Below, piece by piece: positions 1-10,806 of a stretch of 64,000 bases of DNA (positions are counted from its first letter, which is position 1; the number at the start of each line of letters is the position of its first letter). Location of the stretch: the NCBI GenBank assembly GCA_945643635.1, contig CALZFC010000252.1, positions 3,426,001 to 3,490,000 of the forward strand. The letters run 5' to 3'. A program made the translations under genes and the position numbers. Under the pieces are notes generated by a model that was given only the letters and a program-made list of their open reading frames with translations, did no database searches and was not told the DNA's origin. Origin of the DNA: Allodiplogaster sudhausi (lineage: Eukaryota > Nematoda > Chromadorea > Rhabditida > Diplogasteridae).

Positions 1-85
1 CTCCCTCCCTCTCACTCTCTCACTCTCTCTCCCTCCCTCTCACTCTCTCACTCTCTCTCCCTCCCTCTCTCTCGCTCTCTCACTT

Positions 86-181
86 CCAGATACCCTCTAC
101 CACCAAGAGAATTCTTGTAGAATACCTCCTCGGGATCACTAAGAATGAAAATTCCGTTCAGATCAATTGTATGAGTTCTTA
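86..181 (+). CDS. possible 3' terminal exon of an upstream gene
   Basis: After a CT tract that ends in an acceptor-like TTCCAG there is an open frame of about 30 codons (starting I-P-S-T-T-K-R-I-L) that ends in TAA. The composition is protein-like rather than low complexity. No start codon or upstream exon is visible because the window begins here. It could be the last exon of a gene lying to the left, or chance. Confidence 0.22.
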
Positions 182-287
182 AAGGGAATAAGATGATCAA
201 TACTTCTTACGCATATCGCTTCCTTACTATTTGAAATAATTTTCTCCTCAATTCTCTGTTATCATATCTTACTTTGTGAAATCAGGA

Positions 288-431
288 ATGAATGTATTTT
301 TGCGCTATTCTTGGCAGCTCTCTCGGCAAAGCCAAGAACAAGAAGTGAATGAAAATGGGAATGAAGTGACCAGAATAAGCATGAACGGCGAGAGATTACA
401 ACGCGGACAGGCACATCAGACAATCTACTGA
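288..431 (+). CDS. short ORF upstream of the zinc-finger gene
   Basis: An ATG-initiated frame of 47 codons ends in TGA at 429-431. It is rich in Q, E, N and R (for example S-R-Q-S-Q-E-Q-E-V-N-E-N) and is not repeat-derived. It lies 150 bp before the first recognisable zinc-finger exon and might contribute its 5' exon, but I could not find a donor with the right phase. Unrecognised. Confidence 0.2.
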   Translation: MNVFLRYSWQLSRQSQEQEVNENGNEVTRISMNGERLQRGQAHQTIY

Positions 432-579
432 AGCGAATTTCGACTGAAAAGAAGAATATCAATCAGACAATTTGTTGTTCCACCCATGGATTTTTTGCTG
501 TTGATTGCATTACGAATCTTTCGATAAGATATCGGCTGAAATGTCATACATTAGAAAAGAAGTTCTAGTTTAGATACAG

Positions 580-780
580 TGGATCAACGAAATGAAACTG
601 TTCAGGAGTCGTCGGTGGAGTCGGACGCAGTGACGGTGGTGGAGAAAGACGACAATGGATTCGTCTTCTACAAGTGCCGCTTCTGTGGCCTGACCTTCAA
701 CTACATGAACACGCTGAGGGCACATGAGCGAGTCCACGACGTTGAGCAAGTCAGAGTCGTACGCTCTCTCTTTCTCCCCG

Positions 781-820
<40 letters not shown>

Positions 821-871
821 TTCATTTTCTCTTTAATTTTCTCTCTCGCTCTTTCTCCCTCGCTGTCGCTT

Positions 872-922
<51 letters not shown>

Positions 923-1670
923 CTCTCTCTCCCGCTCTCACTCTATCTTAAAAATTCTTGCTTTCAACGAATGCATTCTTAATTATTTCCTTTATAAGAA
1001 AGAAGATTTAGCCGTACGTCTGCGGAAGTTGCGGTGAAGGCTTCCACTTCGCATGCGAGCTTGAATATCACTCAAAGCAGCATTCCAGTTAGAAATTCAA
1101 CTTATTTTAATTTCCATTTTTTAAAGAAAATAATAGTTCTAATAAATTCAAGCTAAATAGCTATTCCCCGATTTTATAGGCAAAATAATTGAGCTTGCAG
1201 ATGCCAAGGGTTACAAATGCGATTGTGGCCAGACATTCTTCACATACACAGAGCTTCTCTATCATCGACATCCAGAAGACGGCCCCGCTCCGGCTACGGT
1301 ATTCACGCCAGTCTCTTACAACACTCAAAATAACACTAGTTTAACATTATTCTCTCATTGAAACTCTTTTTACTATGAAGAATATCAATTTCTCAAATGA
1401 AAGTGAAATGATTGAGGCACGGGTGCCTGTGACCACTCAACCATCGGGTTCGGCACGTGGATTGACTCTCCAAGACTTCCCCGCGCCAGCATTCACAGAA
1501 CAGGGCTTTGAGCCAAAGCATCCTATGAAGGTGGTTGGGGAAGAGAGAATGATGAAAAAGTGATGTGAGAGGGTGCAGAAAGAGTGAGGGTCAGTTGAAA
1601 GTTGGGGAAGAGAGAGAGAGAGAGAGCTAGAAAGAGAGAGCGAGAATGGGAGAGAGAGAGAGAACCTGAA

Positions 1671-1737
<67 letters not shown>

Positions 1738-2032
1738 AGAGATACAAGGCCTACTGAACACCAGGTGTACTCGGACGTCCGTCTGAAACCGTACATCTGC
1801 GAGTACTGCTCGAAGAGCTACCCAGACTCTCGCCAACTCGCTTACCACATGTACTCGCATCGAGGTCAGAGTGGCATAAATAGAAAGACAATCCATATCA
1901 GTCATCGTGAGCCACCCTATGAAGGGAAATGGTCGTTGTTCAGGCGAGAAGATCTTCAACCCCCGCGCCTCTCGATATCTCATGGGCCGCACTGGAGTCG
2001 GCTACACTGATCCCAAGAGCTACCTCTACTGA
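580..2032 (+). CDS. C2H2 zinc-finger protein (5' end unresolved)
   Basis: Likely a nuclear DNA- or RNA-binding protein. Five exons join with compatible phase: 580-749, 1012-1087, 1180-1298, 1765-1864 and 1944-2032, giving about 184 codons. Exon 1 encodes a finger C-R-F-C-x12-H-x3-H. Exon 2 encodes C-G-S-C-x12-H-x4-H. Exon 3 has a degenerate finger whose first pair is C-D-C. Exon 4 has C-E-Y-C-x12-H-x3-H. The junction of exons 4 and 5 restores an H-R-G-E-K linker, the hallmark of tandem C2H2 fingers, which supports the model. The C-terminal tail of about 28 residues ends in TGA. Exon 1 begins after an acceptor-like ATACAG, so at least one upstream exon is missing from the model. Intron 1 is mostly (CT)n, and intron 3 holds a (GA)n tract ending close to the acceptor. 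The class is clear; the specific orthologue is not. Confidence 0.8.
781..951 (+). repeat. interrupted (CT)n microsatellite in zinc-finger intron 1
   Basis: Nearly pure CT dinucleotides, broken by TTTC and CGCT variants, fill most of the 262-bp intron between the first two zinc-finger exons. Open frames of the S-L-S-L type here are compositional. Confidence 0.9.
1609..1741 (+). repeat. (GA)n microsatellite in zinc-finger intron 3
   Basis: GA repeats with GGA interruptions end about 20 bp before the acceptor of the fourth zinc-finger exon. On the + strand this is a purine tract, the opposite orientation to most tracts in the window. Confidence 0.9.
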
Positions 2033-2104
2033 TCTTTCTAGTGATCTATTCATTCATTCTGACATCATCAATTACTTTTCTATCACATATTTCTTTTTTT
2101 CTCT

Positions 2105-2870
2105 TGCCATAACCGTCTAATATTTCCTTACAAATACAAATGCTTGCCGAATTGTATATACGCCGAGCCTCATGAGAACAACTGGATTGTCTTGCCATTT
2201 ATAGTATTTAACGATAAAACTAAACGATACAAATCTTTTTTCTGAAATATCTGACATGAACTGGACGCACTCTTTAAAAGGAAGAGAGGCATCAGATCGG
2301 AATGGGCTCGAGCTTACGGTCTCTTTGGTCCATGAAATTGAAACATTCACCAAGCAAGCTGAATGAAAATCCTTCTGGAATTGCTGATGCGCATAATATT
2401 ATGCTTAATATGCATTCTATTAATTTCGGAAAAGAATCGGGAAAGAGTTAAGACTGCCGGTCTTGGATATTATTATATGTTAGATGGTTAATGTTATTGT
2501 TGAGTATGTAATGTATTTCACAATCGGGAAGGCATAGGATTGCGTTTCTTTTCTACGAATCATTCGGTCGTTCAGAGTCACCGTCGTCGATGTTGCGAAT
2601 GTTGGGCTTTTCTCCAAATACGAGCTGCTGTTTCCCTTTCCTGACTCCTTTAGTACTGAACATATCCGAGGTATATAATATTGTTGTTCGCGTTGATGGC
2701 TGAGTTTTATCCTTTTTGTGCAGAATTTTTTGTTGTTGATCGTGATTGTCAAAGGTATGACTTTTGCTTACTTACTTGGACTTCTTTAAGGCCAGCTTGG
2801 TTACCTCTCATGGGAGCAGGTCTTGGACGACAGTCACTTCCTACAAGTTAGTCATCATTCATTCATTCTA
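2105..2870. other. ambiguous coding potential on both strands
   Basis: The minus strand is open across 2353-2117 (78 codons) and 2752-2480 (90 codons). The plus strand shows an exon-like segment 2576-2670 (acceptor TTCAG, donor G|GTATAT, about 31 codons including V-G-L-F-S-K-Y-E-L-L), a phase-compatible mini-exon 2724-2754, and a further piece from about 2793. The upstream plus frames at 2110-2365 look protein-like but need a frame change near 2235, where the minus frame needs none. At most one strand is right. No family recognised. Confidence 0.3.
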
Positions 2871-3289
2871 ATTGTATGATTTTTATTTTAGCGAAATATG
2901 AGTTATGCCAGTCAGTTTTTTTCCTCAGTTTTTCTATTGTTTCTGCCGCCTTTCCGAGAATTCAAGAGCGCAAAATGACACTGCATTTAAAAGTGAAAAG
3001 TTGTGCCGATTACTGATCATTATGTGCTCGTGTCCAAAAGCGCATTACTGACACTGAATAAGCCGAGCAGAGCACTCTTTTTCTCACTCATCCTCTCTTT
3101 CTCTCTCTCTCTCTCTATTTCTTCTTTCTAGAGTCAAGATTTTCATCTCTCTTTTCTCGCGTTGTGACATGCATTCTGTATTGATTTTACAAGATCCTTC
3201 ATTGCCAAAATTCTTTACGGGAAGCTGTCTGCATATTTATCTGTGTCACTTTGGGAGAGTGTCTGGGTCGTAGTCAGCGAATTCTAGAC
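2871..3289. other. gap: AT-rich DNA with a short CT tract
   Basis: No supported gene. A (CT)n tract lies near 3096-3120. I see nothing else. Confidence 0.5.
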
Positions 3290-3630
3290 CAGCTACTTCT
3301 TTGTATTCTGCCTTTTCTCGGCGGCTGTTCCGTGCTCTTTGTTCACCTCTTCCTGCTCTTTGCTATCCCTTATCGGTTTTATACCTTTCTGCTTGTACAG
3401 CAAATGTGGAATTAATTTTAATTTAATCATATTGAGAAGATTACAAGTCTTGCACAATCTCGCAATGCAAAGAAGAATCTTACGCCTTAATTGTTTGGTA
3501 TTTGATCCAGCAAAATCCGTCTTCGTTATCAACTACTGTCTTATGAAAATTTCGGGCCAGAGCTTCCTCCTCGGTTGTTTTACGATCCTTCTCTAGTTGC
3601 TGCGTGAGACTGTTGTGGAAAATTGATATA
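3290..3630 (-). mobile_element. possible BEL/Pao retrotransposon relic
   Basis: On the minus strand, from about 3624 to 3480, an open frame contains L-E-K-D then, after a short gap, E-E-E-A-L-A-R-N-F-H-K-T-V-V-D-N-E-D-G-F. This resembles the BEL/Pao polyprotein stretch between protease and reverse transcriptase, where an acidic 'aL..F..Tv...dG.Y' pattern is typical. After a stop at about 3480 the minus strand stays open in another frame to 3293, with L-C-I-A-R-L-C-K, which would fit the next helical segment after a frameshift. No LTRs, integrase or catalytic YxDD box are visible. If real, it is a short broken fragment. Confidence 0.3.
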
Positions 3631-4046
3631 TACTCCTAGTGTTTAAACACCCACTGGCGGGAAATTTTTTTGGAGGGTCCAGTTGATACAATCGGAACTT
3701 TTCTTTTGGGTCCAAAAGCGAAAATAGTCAAACTAATTTTTAGACATACTTTTGCTTTTTTTTTTTTTTTTTGAAAAACGACTTTGGAGAAACCTTCGTG
3801 AAAAAACTCATTTTAATAATTCTCGGACTAATGTTAGAGTGGAATCCTAGCAAAGGCTTGACGTTTGTAAGAACTGTTTCTCCCAACAACAGGTGCTTCT
3901 AATTTTAGTGTAAAAGTTTTTTTTTCTCTGATCGCGAGTTTCCGTAATATGGTTCTATTCAACAATAGATCTTTATTGCAGTAATTGTGTGGTACAGTAT
4001 GATTTTAATTACTTCCTTGATTGTCCTTGAATTTGTGTTCTTCTAG

Positions 4047-4391
4047 ATGAGTTGCAATTTCGTGCCGAAGCGGGGGCGCAAGGCAACAGATATCGTATCG
4101 TCAGAATTTTTTATGACGCGCTTATTTGAGTCCTCTTCACGCACTACCCTTGTGAACCAAGATCCGGGAAGGAGAAGGGGGGAGGGATGGATACGGTTAG
4201 GGACAGAGCAAGAGAAGGAGAGCAGCAGACACGCGAAGAACGAGGTCCTGTTTGCTCGCTTGGCCACCCGGAATCCCATTCTGCACTGCCAGGCTAAACT
4301 TATTCTCTTTTCTCTTCTTCTTCCAAGGCAAGAAATGAGAATACCTAACGGGGATTTCTCTGAAAAAGCACTGGTCACACTTGATAATTAG
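4047..4391 (+). CDS. single-exon candidate protein, 114 aa
   Basis: The frame starts at an ATG immediately after a strong 3' splice-like signal (TGTTCTTCTAG|ATG), which in a nematode could be a trans-splice site. It is free of CT-type low complexity, is basic, and runs to TAA at 4389-4391. It begins M-S-C-N-F-V-P-K-R-G-R-K. No domain recognised. The opposite strand is open for 111 codons over the same interval, so coding status is uncertain. Confidence 0.33.
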   Translation: MSCNFVPKRGRKATDIVSSEFFMTRLFESSSRTTLVNQDPGRRRGEGWIRLGTEQEKESSRHAKNEVLFARLATRNPILHCQAKLILFSLLLPRQEMRIPNGDFSEKALVTLDN

Positions 4392-4543
4392 AGAATCCAT
4401 CCTGGCTCTTTCTCCCTTCCATTCTCTGCACCAAAAGGACCACCAGTGGCTGTACAAACAACACTCGTTCCGTCTGTACGGCAAATAAAATCTTTTCCTA
4501 CTCTGCCTTCTCTATCCCTTCCCTTATCTTTCTTATTCTCTCC

Positions 4544-4586
<43 letters not shown>

Positions 4587-7500
4587 GCCCTTCAGACTTA
4601 AACTCCCTCCATTTGAGTGCTTGTTTAGACGGCGCAGTCGTTTTCCTCCTTCCATGCAGCTCTCCCTTCAACCGCTCTTAATATCAAGCGTGCTTGTTGA
4701 CAACAATGTTATGCGGTGCATCGTAATCTCTTACCCAGTTTTTCTCCAGTTACCACTCGCTCTTCACCCTCTCTCCCTCTGTTTCTCTTTTTTTTCATTT
4801 CCCACCATCTCCCCTCTCGCTCTCTCTCTCTCTCGTTCTCTTTCTCGCTCTCTCTCTCTCTCGCTATGGTATCCGTAACCATCCTATCTTTCTGTGCACC
4901 GCTGCAGTTGTTGCGTGTCCGCATTATTACTGCCGAAAAGCGGGCGGAATCTATGTCAGAGAATACCACGTGGTGAAGGGAGAGAGACAGAGATGACTGA
5001 GAGTGAGGTACTAGATGAGAGAGAGGAGAGCAGTAGAGAGAAAACGGAAGAATGAGTGGACAGGGCGACAGAGAAGGTATGAGAGTTATGATAGGTTTCT
5101 CCCATCCATGCTCGTATTCTCTTACCTTTCAGCGTTGTGTAATCTTGTTGACTCTGGCCTTGAACCCATTTCACTCTTTTCATCCTTACTCTTTTACTCT
5201 CTCTCTCATTTTCTTTCTCTCTCATTCTTCTTTTCTCTTATGCTTCATTACTTGTGATGCCTGTTCTTCCTTCAAAACTTCTTTTGCTTCCCGTTCACAT
5301 GACCTCTTTTGAGACTAAATAATTTCGATATGATAGCCTTTTTTCTTCAATGAGACTAACTTCAGCTTGCAAATTTCATTTGTTTGAAAACGATGCTCTG
5401 TGTTAATAGACAAAGACATAGATAAAAAAATGAGGGAGAAATTGAGTTTGTTCTTTTTGTAATTGTATGCTCTTTCAAGCAAATAATTTTTCCCCGTCTT
5501 GTGAAGCCCGTAATTACCTTTTTGATCAAAACATTTTGCGTAATAAACAAAACTTGTAGCCAGTTAAGAAAATTACTGCCAGCTGTGGCAGGGAATGTCA
5601 CTCCCTCTCCCTCCCTTTGGGTATCTCTCTCTTTATATGTGTTTCTCTCTCTCTCTCTATCTATGGGTATGTCTCTCTTTATATGTGATTCTCTCTCTCT
5701 CTCACCTTCTCTATGGGTTTCTCATTCTTTATATGTACTTCTCTCTCTCTACGCCTATTTTCACTTTCCCTCTCTCCATCTCTTCAGAAAACATTCTACA
5801 CTGAACCCACTGATTGTATTCCTTTTCTTTGATGTTGTTTATTTTGTGTTTCTTAACTTCCGCTTTCTACCGGCATAGCCAAAAATATATGTCTACCTTA
5901 TTGACATAATAAAATGACCATATTGTACATCAATAATATAATTTGAATCCCTGTGACGGCCGTCGTGTCCCAATGCTCGAGCGGTCCTTAACTAGCTCGT
6001 GCTGATTAACGATGAGACCGCTACGCGTAAGCAATGCTTTCGTAGCAGCCCACAGTGGGATATCTGGCTGTCCGCCAAATTTAGTTTTGGCCGAGTGCTA
6101 GAAAGTCCCCACTTAAACAGATAATTGCTCAGATTTAAATTCACATATTTTATTTGTATTAACATAATATTACTCTATATAGCTCCCCGGCCACAAGCTA
6201 ACATAGGACGATCGTCTATGCTGGGCCGCGCTTAAGGATTGTTGAGATCTCGAGTCCGATGGAGCGATGGAGGTAGAGGAGAGAGATGTGACAGGGAAGA
6301 GAAGAAGAGACAATGGACAAAGTGCAAGGGAGAAACAAATTCTCTAGACATCATTTTCACATCTCTTATCACATATTTATTTTCCTAGCTATTTTCTGGA
6401 TGTCTCATGTCTGCTGTCCCTTTCTTCCCTTCTCGCATTCCTCCTTGGTCGCTGTCCACGTTGCTCTTTCTCTCACAATGAAGAGAGGAGAGAAGGGAAA
6501 GTGGCGGAGTAGACAAAAAGAAGAGGAGGAAGGTGATAACTGGAGAGTTGAGGAAAACAGCCGTTTAAGATGATGGAGGATGGAAAGCTTGAAATGTGAA
6601 GAGTCTGCTGTAGAGAGAGAGAGAGAGAGAGTGAGAAGAGAGAGGGAGAGGGGAGTGGTTGATAGTTAAAGGGAGAAATCTTCCTCTTCTGCCTTCTTTG
6701 CGATGTAAAAAGACAATAGTTCATGTTGGAGTGAGGCAAATGAAGAGGGTTTTTTGTCAGATGCGAGAAAGGTCAAAAGTCATCGTGTGCAACTAGAGGC
6801 TGGGCAGAAGGGGGAGAGTGGAGAAAAAGAAGATAGAGAGAGGACGAGAGTATGACAGAGAAAGAGAGGACGGAGAGAGAACGAGAGTATGAAGAGAGAA
6901 AAATAAAGTAGAGAGAGAGCAGGAGTAAGTGGAGAAGTAGTCACAGATGCTTTTAAGATGAGCGATTTGCTTCGTGAAAGCGTAAGAACAGGCTGGAATG
7001 GTTTCTCCAAACACGTTTCTTCTGCTTGCGACCTTCATAGCCCACTTTCAAATTTCCGAATTTCTTTAACGAATGCTGTCGTTAACTGTTGAGGATTGTG
7101 TTTATGGCTGAGAGCGTATGCTGGTCAAATTTCTTCTCTTCTTCTTTTTTTCTGTTACTTCATTTGCCCATTTTTAAAGTCTTCCTGCCCATTTTGTCTT
7201 CTTTCTCGATCTTCACTTTCTCTTCTTTCTTCAGTGACTCTCTCTCTCTCTCTTTCTCTTACTCTGTGTGTGTGGTTTATAAGTGATCTCTCTCCCTATG
7301 CGGCAGCCACCGCGTGGCTCTTCCCTTGCAAGAAAAGGAAGAAGCACGTTGCCTGCCCGCACGGCCAGACCGGCTTCTTCCCAGTTTGGAGCCGCCGCTC
7401 CTTTCCACGCATCTTTCTGTTTTCTTTGTTCTTTCTCTTTCTCGCTCTCTCTCTTACACACACACTCTATCTCGCTATGTTTCCTCTCTGCTTTTCTCTT

Positions 7501-8679
7501 ATTCTTCGTCATTCCCACTTCTTCGTCCCCCAACGGCACGGCCTTAGCCTCTCTCACATGTAGAGGGTGAGAGAGAAGGAGAAAGTGTAGGGAATGAGAG
7601 AGGCAGAGAGCATGAGAAGGAAGCGAAGTCGTCGGCCCCACCACACTGGCCAACTCGTATCTTATCGTTCTCTCCGTCTCTGCGTCTCTTCATCCTTGTT
7701 CCTTTCCTCCCTAAACATTCTTTCTTTGCTGGCGGCATTGTCGAATTGCTTTCGCGATCTTCTCTCTCGTGTAGCAAAACGTCCAACCAATTCTTTCTTC
7801 ACGCTGCCTATCATCCTTTCTTCTTCTCCAGCCTCTCTTACTCTTCCACAATCCATTTTGAAAGAAGACCTTTCGACTGCCTTTCTTTATCTCCTTCCTG
7901 ATACGATGTCCACCCTCGCTCGCGTTGACTGGTCTACCTTTCTTTATTCCCTCCTTTTCTCTCGCTTCTTAACTCACACAACATTTGATCAACTTCCCCA
8001 GCTCCTCGCCACAGTCGTTATTGGAAAGTTTGGGAGGTTTTTATTTCTATTTATTTTCCTAAATTGTAACGTGAGATCAGTAAGAAATATCCATTTGGTT
8101 TTGTCTGATGCCGTCATGAAGATCTCTTCGTTTCTTGCACTGTCAAGGCTTTGCAAGGTGGTTGTTATTTGACATTGTTGCCCACCCTGCAAATCGTACA
8201 AGACACGTGACAACGCTATTATTTTATTCGAATGCAAAACACGCACAGAGGGACGAGAGAAGTGGGGCGGTTAAGATAGTGAAAGCGAGAGAGAGGAGAG
8301 ACGGTTAGAGAAAGTGAAAGCGAGAGAGGAGAGGAGAGGACTGAAATGGGATGGGGTGGGAAGGGGCAAATGAAAACTGCAACCAGACTATGCGTGGTCT
8401 GCCATAACAAGCTGTTGTGCCTATGGCTCCCCTTTTCTTACCATGTCCCTTATTTTCTCTGCCTTTCAAATGTCAGTGCTTTTTCACTCTTTCTCACTCA
8501 CGCACTCTCTTCGCCCTTCTGCCCCCCCTCTCTGCCCACAAATCGACTATTTTATTCTGTGGCGGCCCCACGTGGTGTTCTTCCCGATCGCCCTGTTCAG
8601 TGATGTCCGTAGTCGTGACTCGCGCCACTTCTTTTATTGTCTGCTTGTTCTCTGAAGTTCAGAGCGTGCCCCTCGTGAT

Positions 8680-8682
<3 letters not shown>

Positions 8683-8750
<68 letters not shown>

Positions 8751-8760
8751 AAGCTCTCTC
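8683..8760 (+). repeat. (CT)n microsatellite
   Basis: More than 30 near-perfect CT dinucleotides in a row, one of the longest uninterrupted tracts in the window. Confidence 0.95.
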
Positions 8761-9066
8761 TACCTCTACACTCTCTCGCTTTCTTTCTCCCTCTTTCTGT
8801 TTTCTGTACTCCTGGCCATGTTCCTCTTCATACAAAATCTGACCGCGTCCCTGATTAACGCATCGCATCCGCTTACATTGGTGATCATCTGGGCGTCCTT
8901 TATTTTATGCCTCACACTTTTTTCTTTATTTGTAGTTGTTGTATTGAACAACGAGTCAAGTGACTTCGGATTTCTAGTCTCTCTATTAGAATGTAAAGGT
9001 CACTTTGTGTTTTCTATTCTAGCATTGCAACCATGCTGATTCCTAGTCTTTTGTTCTCCAGCAACT

Positions 9067-9068
<2 letters not shown>

Positions 9069-9112
<44 letters not shown>
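9069..9112 (+). repeat. (CT)n microsatellite
   Basis: An uninterrupted run of about 22 CT dinucleotides. Confidence 0.95.
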
Positions 9113-9115
<3 letters not shown>

Positions 9116-9718
9116 TGCCCCTCTTCGTCTCCGTGAAGAATGTGTCGGAATCTGCACGTGTTGCTCATTTATGTAGTTGTTTGCATTCTCTCATGCTCCT
9201 TACATTCACACTGTAAGGAGTAAACGCTGATTATGTAATGGCTGCTCTCATTCCCATCTCGGTCACTTCCTCTTTTCAGTGGCTGCTACTCCAATGAATA
9301 TGTAGGCGATCATTTTCTGGCTGTTCTCTCCCCATGGAATATGCCCGGGCTCATAATCCTGGTTTCACGGTCCTTAAGAAAAAAAATTCTGTTTGAAGGG
9401 GAATGCCCGGTTTCTTGCCTAACTCGCTGACTCACTCTTTCTTGTTCGGGTTTATTCCATGTTTTTTTAGTGCAACTAAGATTTGAACAGTTCCACGTGG
9501 CATGAATCTGCAAGACAGTCAGGTTCATTTCTGCAAATGAAATGAGAGGCTGTCAAGACCCTACTTCACTCGTCACTTTATTTTCTTCAAAAGCTCTTAC
9601 AATTGATGCGAATAGATAATAGGGCAAATCCAAAGGAGAGGTCGAGTCTGCCACGCAATTGCCGTCACAACATCATCTATTTCTGATCCCCTTCAAGTCT
9701 CTCGTTCTCTATCTCTGC

Positions 9719-9763
9719 CTCTCTCTCTCTCTCTCTCTCGTTCTCTATCTCTGCCTCTCTCTT

Positions 9764-9805
<42 letters not shown>

Positions 9806-9869
9806 TTGTCCTGCCGGCGCGCCTGCCCATGAGGACACTCTAGGTTGTAAACCAGGCCACTTTCACTCT

Positions 9870-9910
<41 letters not shown>
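9719..9910 (+). repeat. cluster of (CT)n tracts
   Basis: Three CT arrays lie within 190 bp. Two copies of a mixed segment reading CGTTCTCTATCTCTGCCTCT flank the first, indicating local duplication of the array edge. Confidence 0.85.
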
Positions 9911-10791
9911 ATCACTGCTAGGCCATCTTTCTTCACTTTCTGCCTCCAAATCTCAATACCCAACCCGAATCTCTTTGTTTATCTCTCAGCATTTCTCGCA
10001 TGCGTAAATCAAATAATATATTTCTCTGACGTCTCCACTGTCTCACTCTTCTCACAATCAGTTTTCTTCTTCTCGCTTTCCCTGAAATCCATGTCTCTTC
10101 CGCCCTCCATACGATTGCTTTGCTGTCATTCGGAATAAGTTGAAGCTCATGCATGATTGTGAATGGAGATGATCGAGGAAGATTCCAGTTTTGTGCTGTC
10201 CTTCGCAAACTTCACCTTCCTAGTATCTTACCATTCGTTGTTTCTGTAATCATTTGGTCGAAGAAATGAGCGAGGCGTTTTTTTGCTTGCTAAATCGCGG
10301 CTTTGAGTCGTCCAATTAGTTCACCCAATCTCCCCTCTCCTCCGCTCATACAGTGCCAATTAGAGAGAGAACTTTACTTTCACCGTCTCATTCGGCTGCT
10401 TTCAAATTTATGATACTTTATCTCTACTGCTCTCTCTCTCTCTCTCATCTCTCCCTCCTCTCCCTCCTCCTTTGTTCTTCAGCTCTATTCTTTGCTCTCC
10501 TAACTTGCTGCAGTATTCTTTCTTCACCTAAGTCTTTCTAACTGCTCTCTCCCTCTCCCCCTTTCCTTATCATTGTTCTCCCAGTTCTCTGCTTTCCCTA
10601 CTCTTCACAGATGTGTTGATGTGCACGCCTTTCATTCGCTTTTCTTCAAGAATCGGCCGTTTGCCCTTTTGCGCACGTTTTTTTTAATGTCTTTATTTAG
10701 TAAAAGCAGGTTTCCAATCTCGTAACGGTGGATGGATTAATCATTCCATATTTATGCTCTTCGCTTCTTCCTGCGAGTCTCGATCCACTTT

Positions 10792-10806
10792 CTTTCATTT
10801 TAGGTG
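10792..10806 (+). promoter_or_regulatory. candidate trans-splice acceptor of the receptor gene
   Basis: A pyrimidine-rich stretch ending in TTTTAG lies three bases before the ATG at 10807. This could be a spliced-leader acceptor that defines the mRNA 5' end. The alternative is an ordinary cis acceptor with an upstream exon in the CT-rich region. Confidence 0.4.

Larger units (their letters stand above)
4392..10803. other. gap: CT/GA-rich intergenic DNA
   Basis: This 6.4-kb stretch is dominated by (CT)n and (GA)n tracts, for example 4537-4583, 4806-4865, 5640-5760, 6606-6640, 7218-7258, 8683-8760, 9069-9112, 9719-9805 and 9870-9906. Open frames here mostly read S-L or E-R repeats. Two short segments, 7307-7383 (flanked by acceptor- and donor-like sites) and 8545-8612, look less repetitive but are open on both strands. 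No gene is supported. Confidence 0.5.

Noticed and set aside
3428..3490. Plus reading L-Q-V-L-H-N-L-A-M-Q-R-R-I-L-R-L, like the end of LINE reverse transcriptases
   Set aside because: Too short, on the strand opposite to the BEL/Pao-like signal, with no other reverse transcriptase motif.
7307..7383. Exon-like segment with P-C-K-K-R-K-K-H-V-A-C-P-H-G
   Set aside because: The cysteine/histidine spacing fits no known zinc finger and the opposite strand is equally open, so neither strand is supported.
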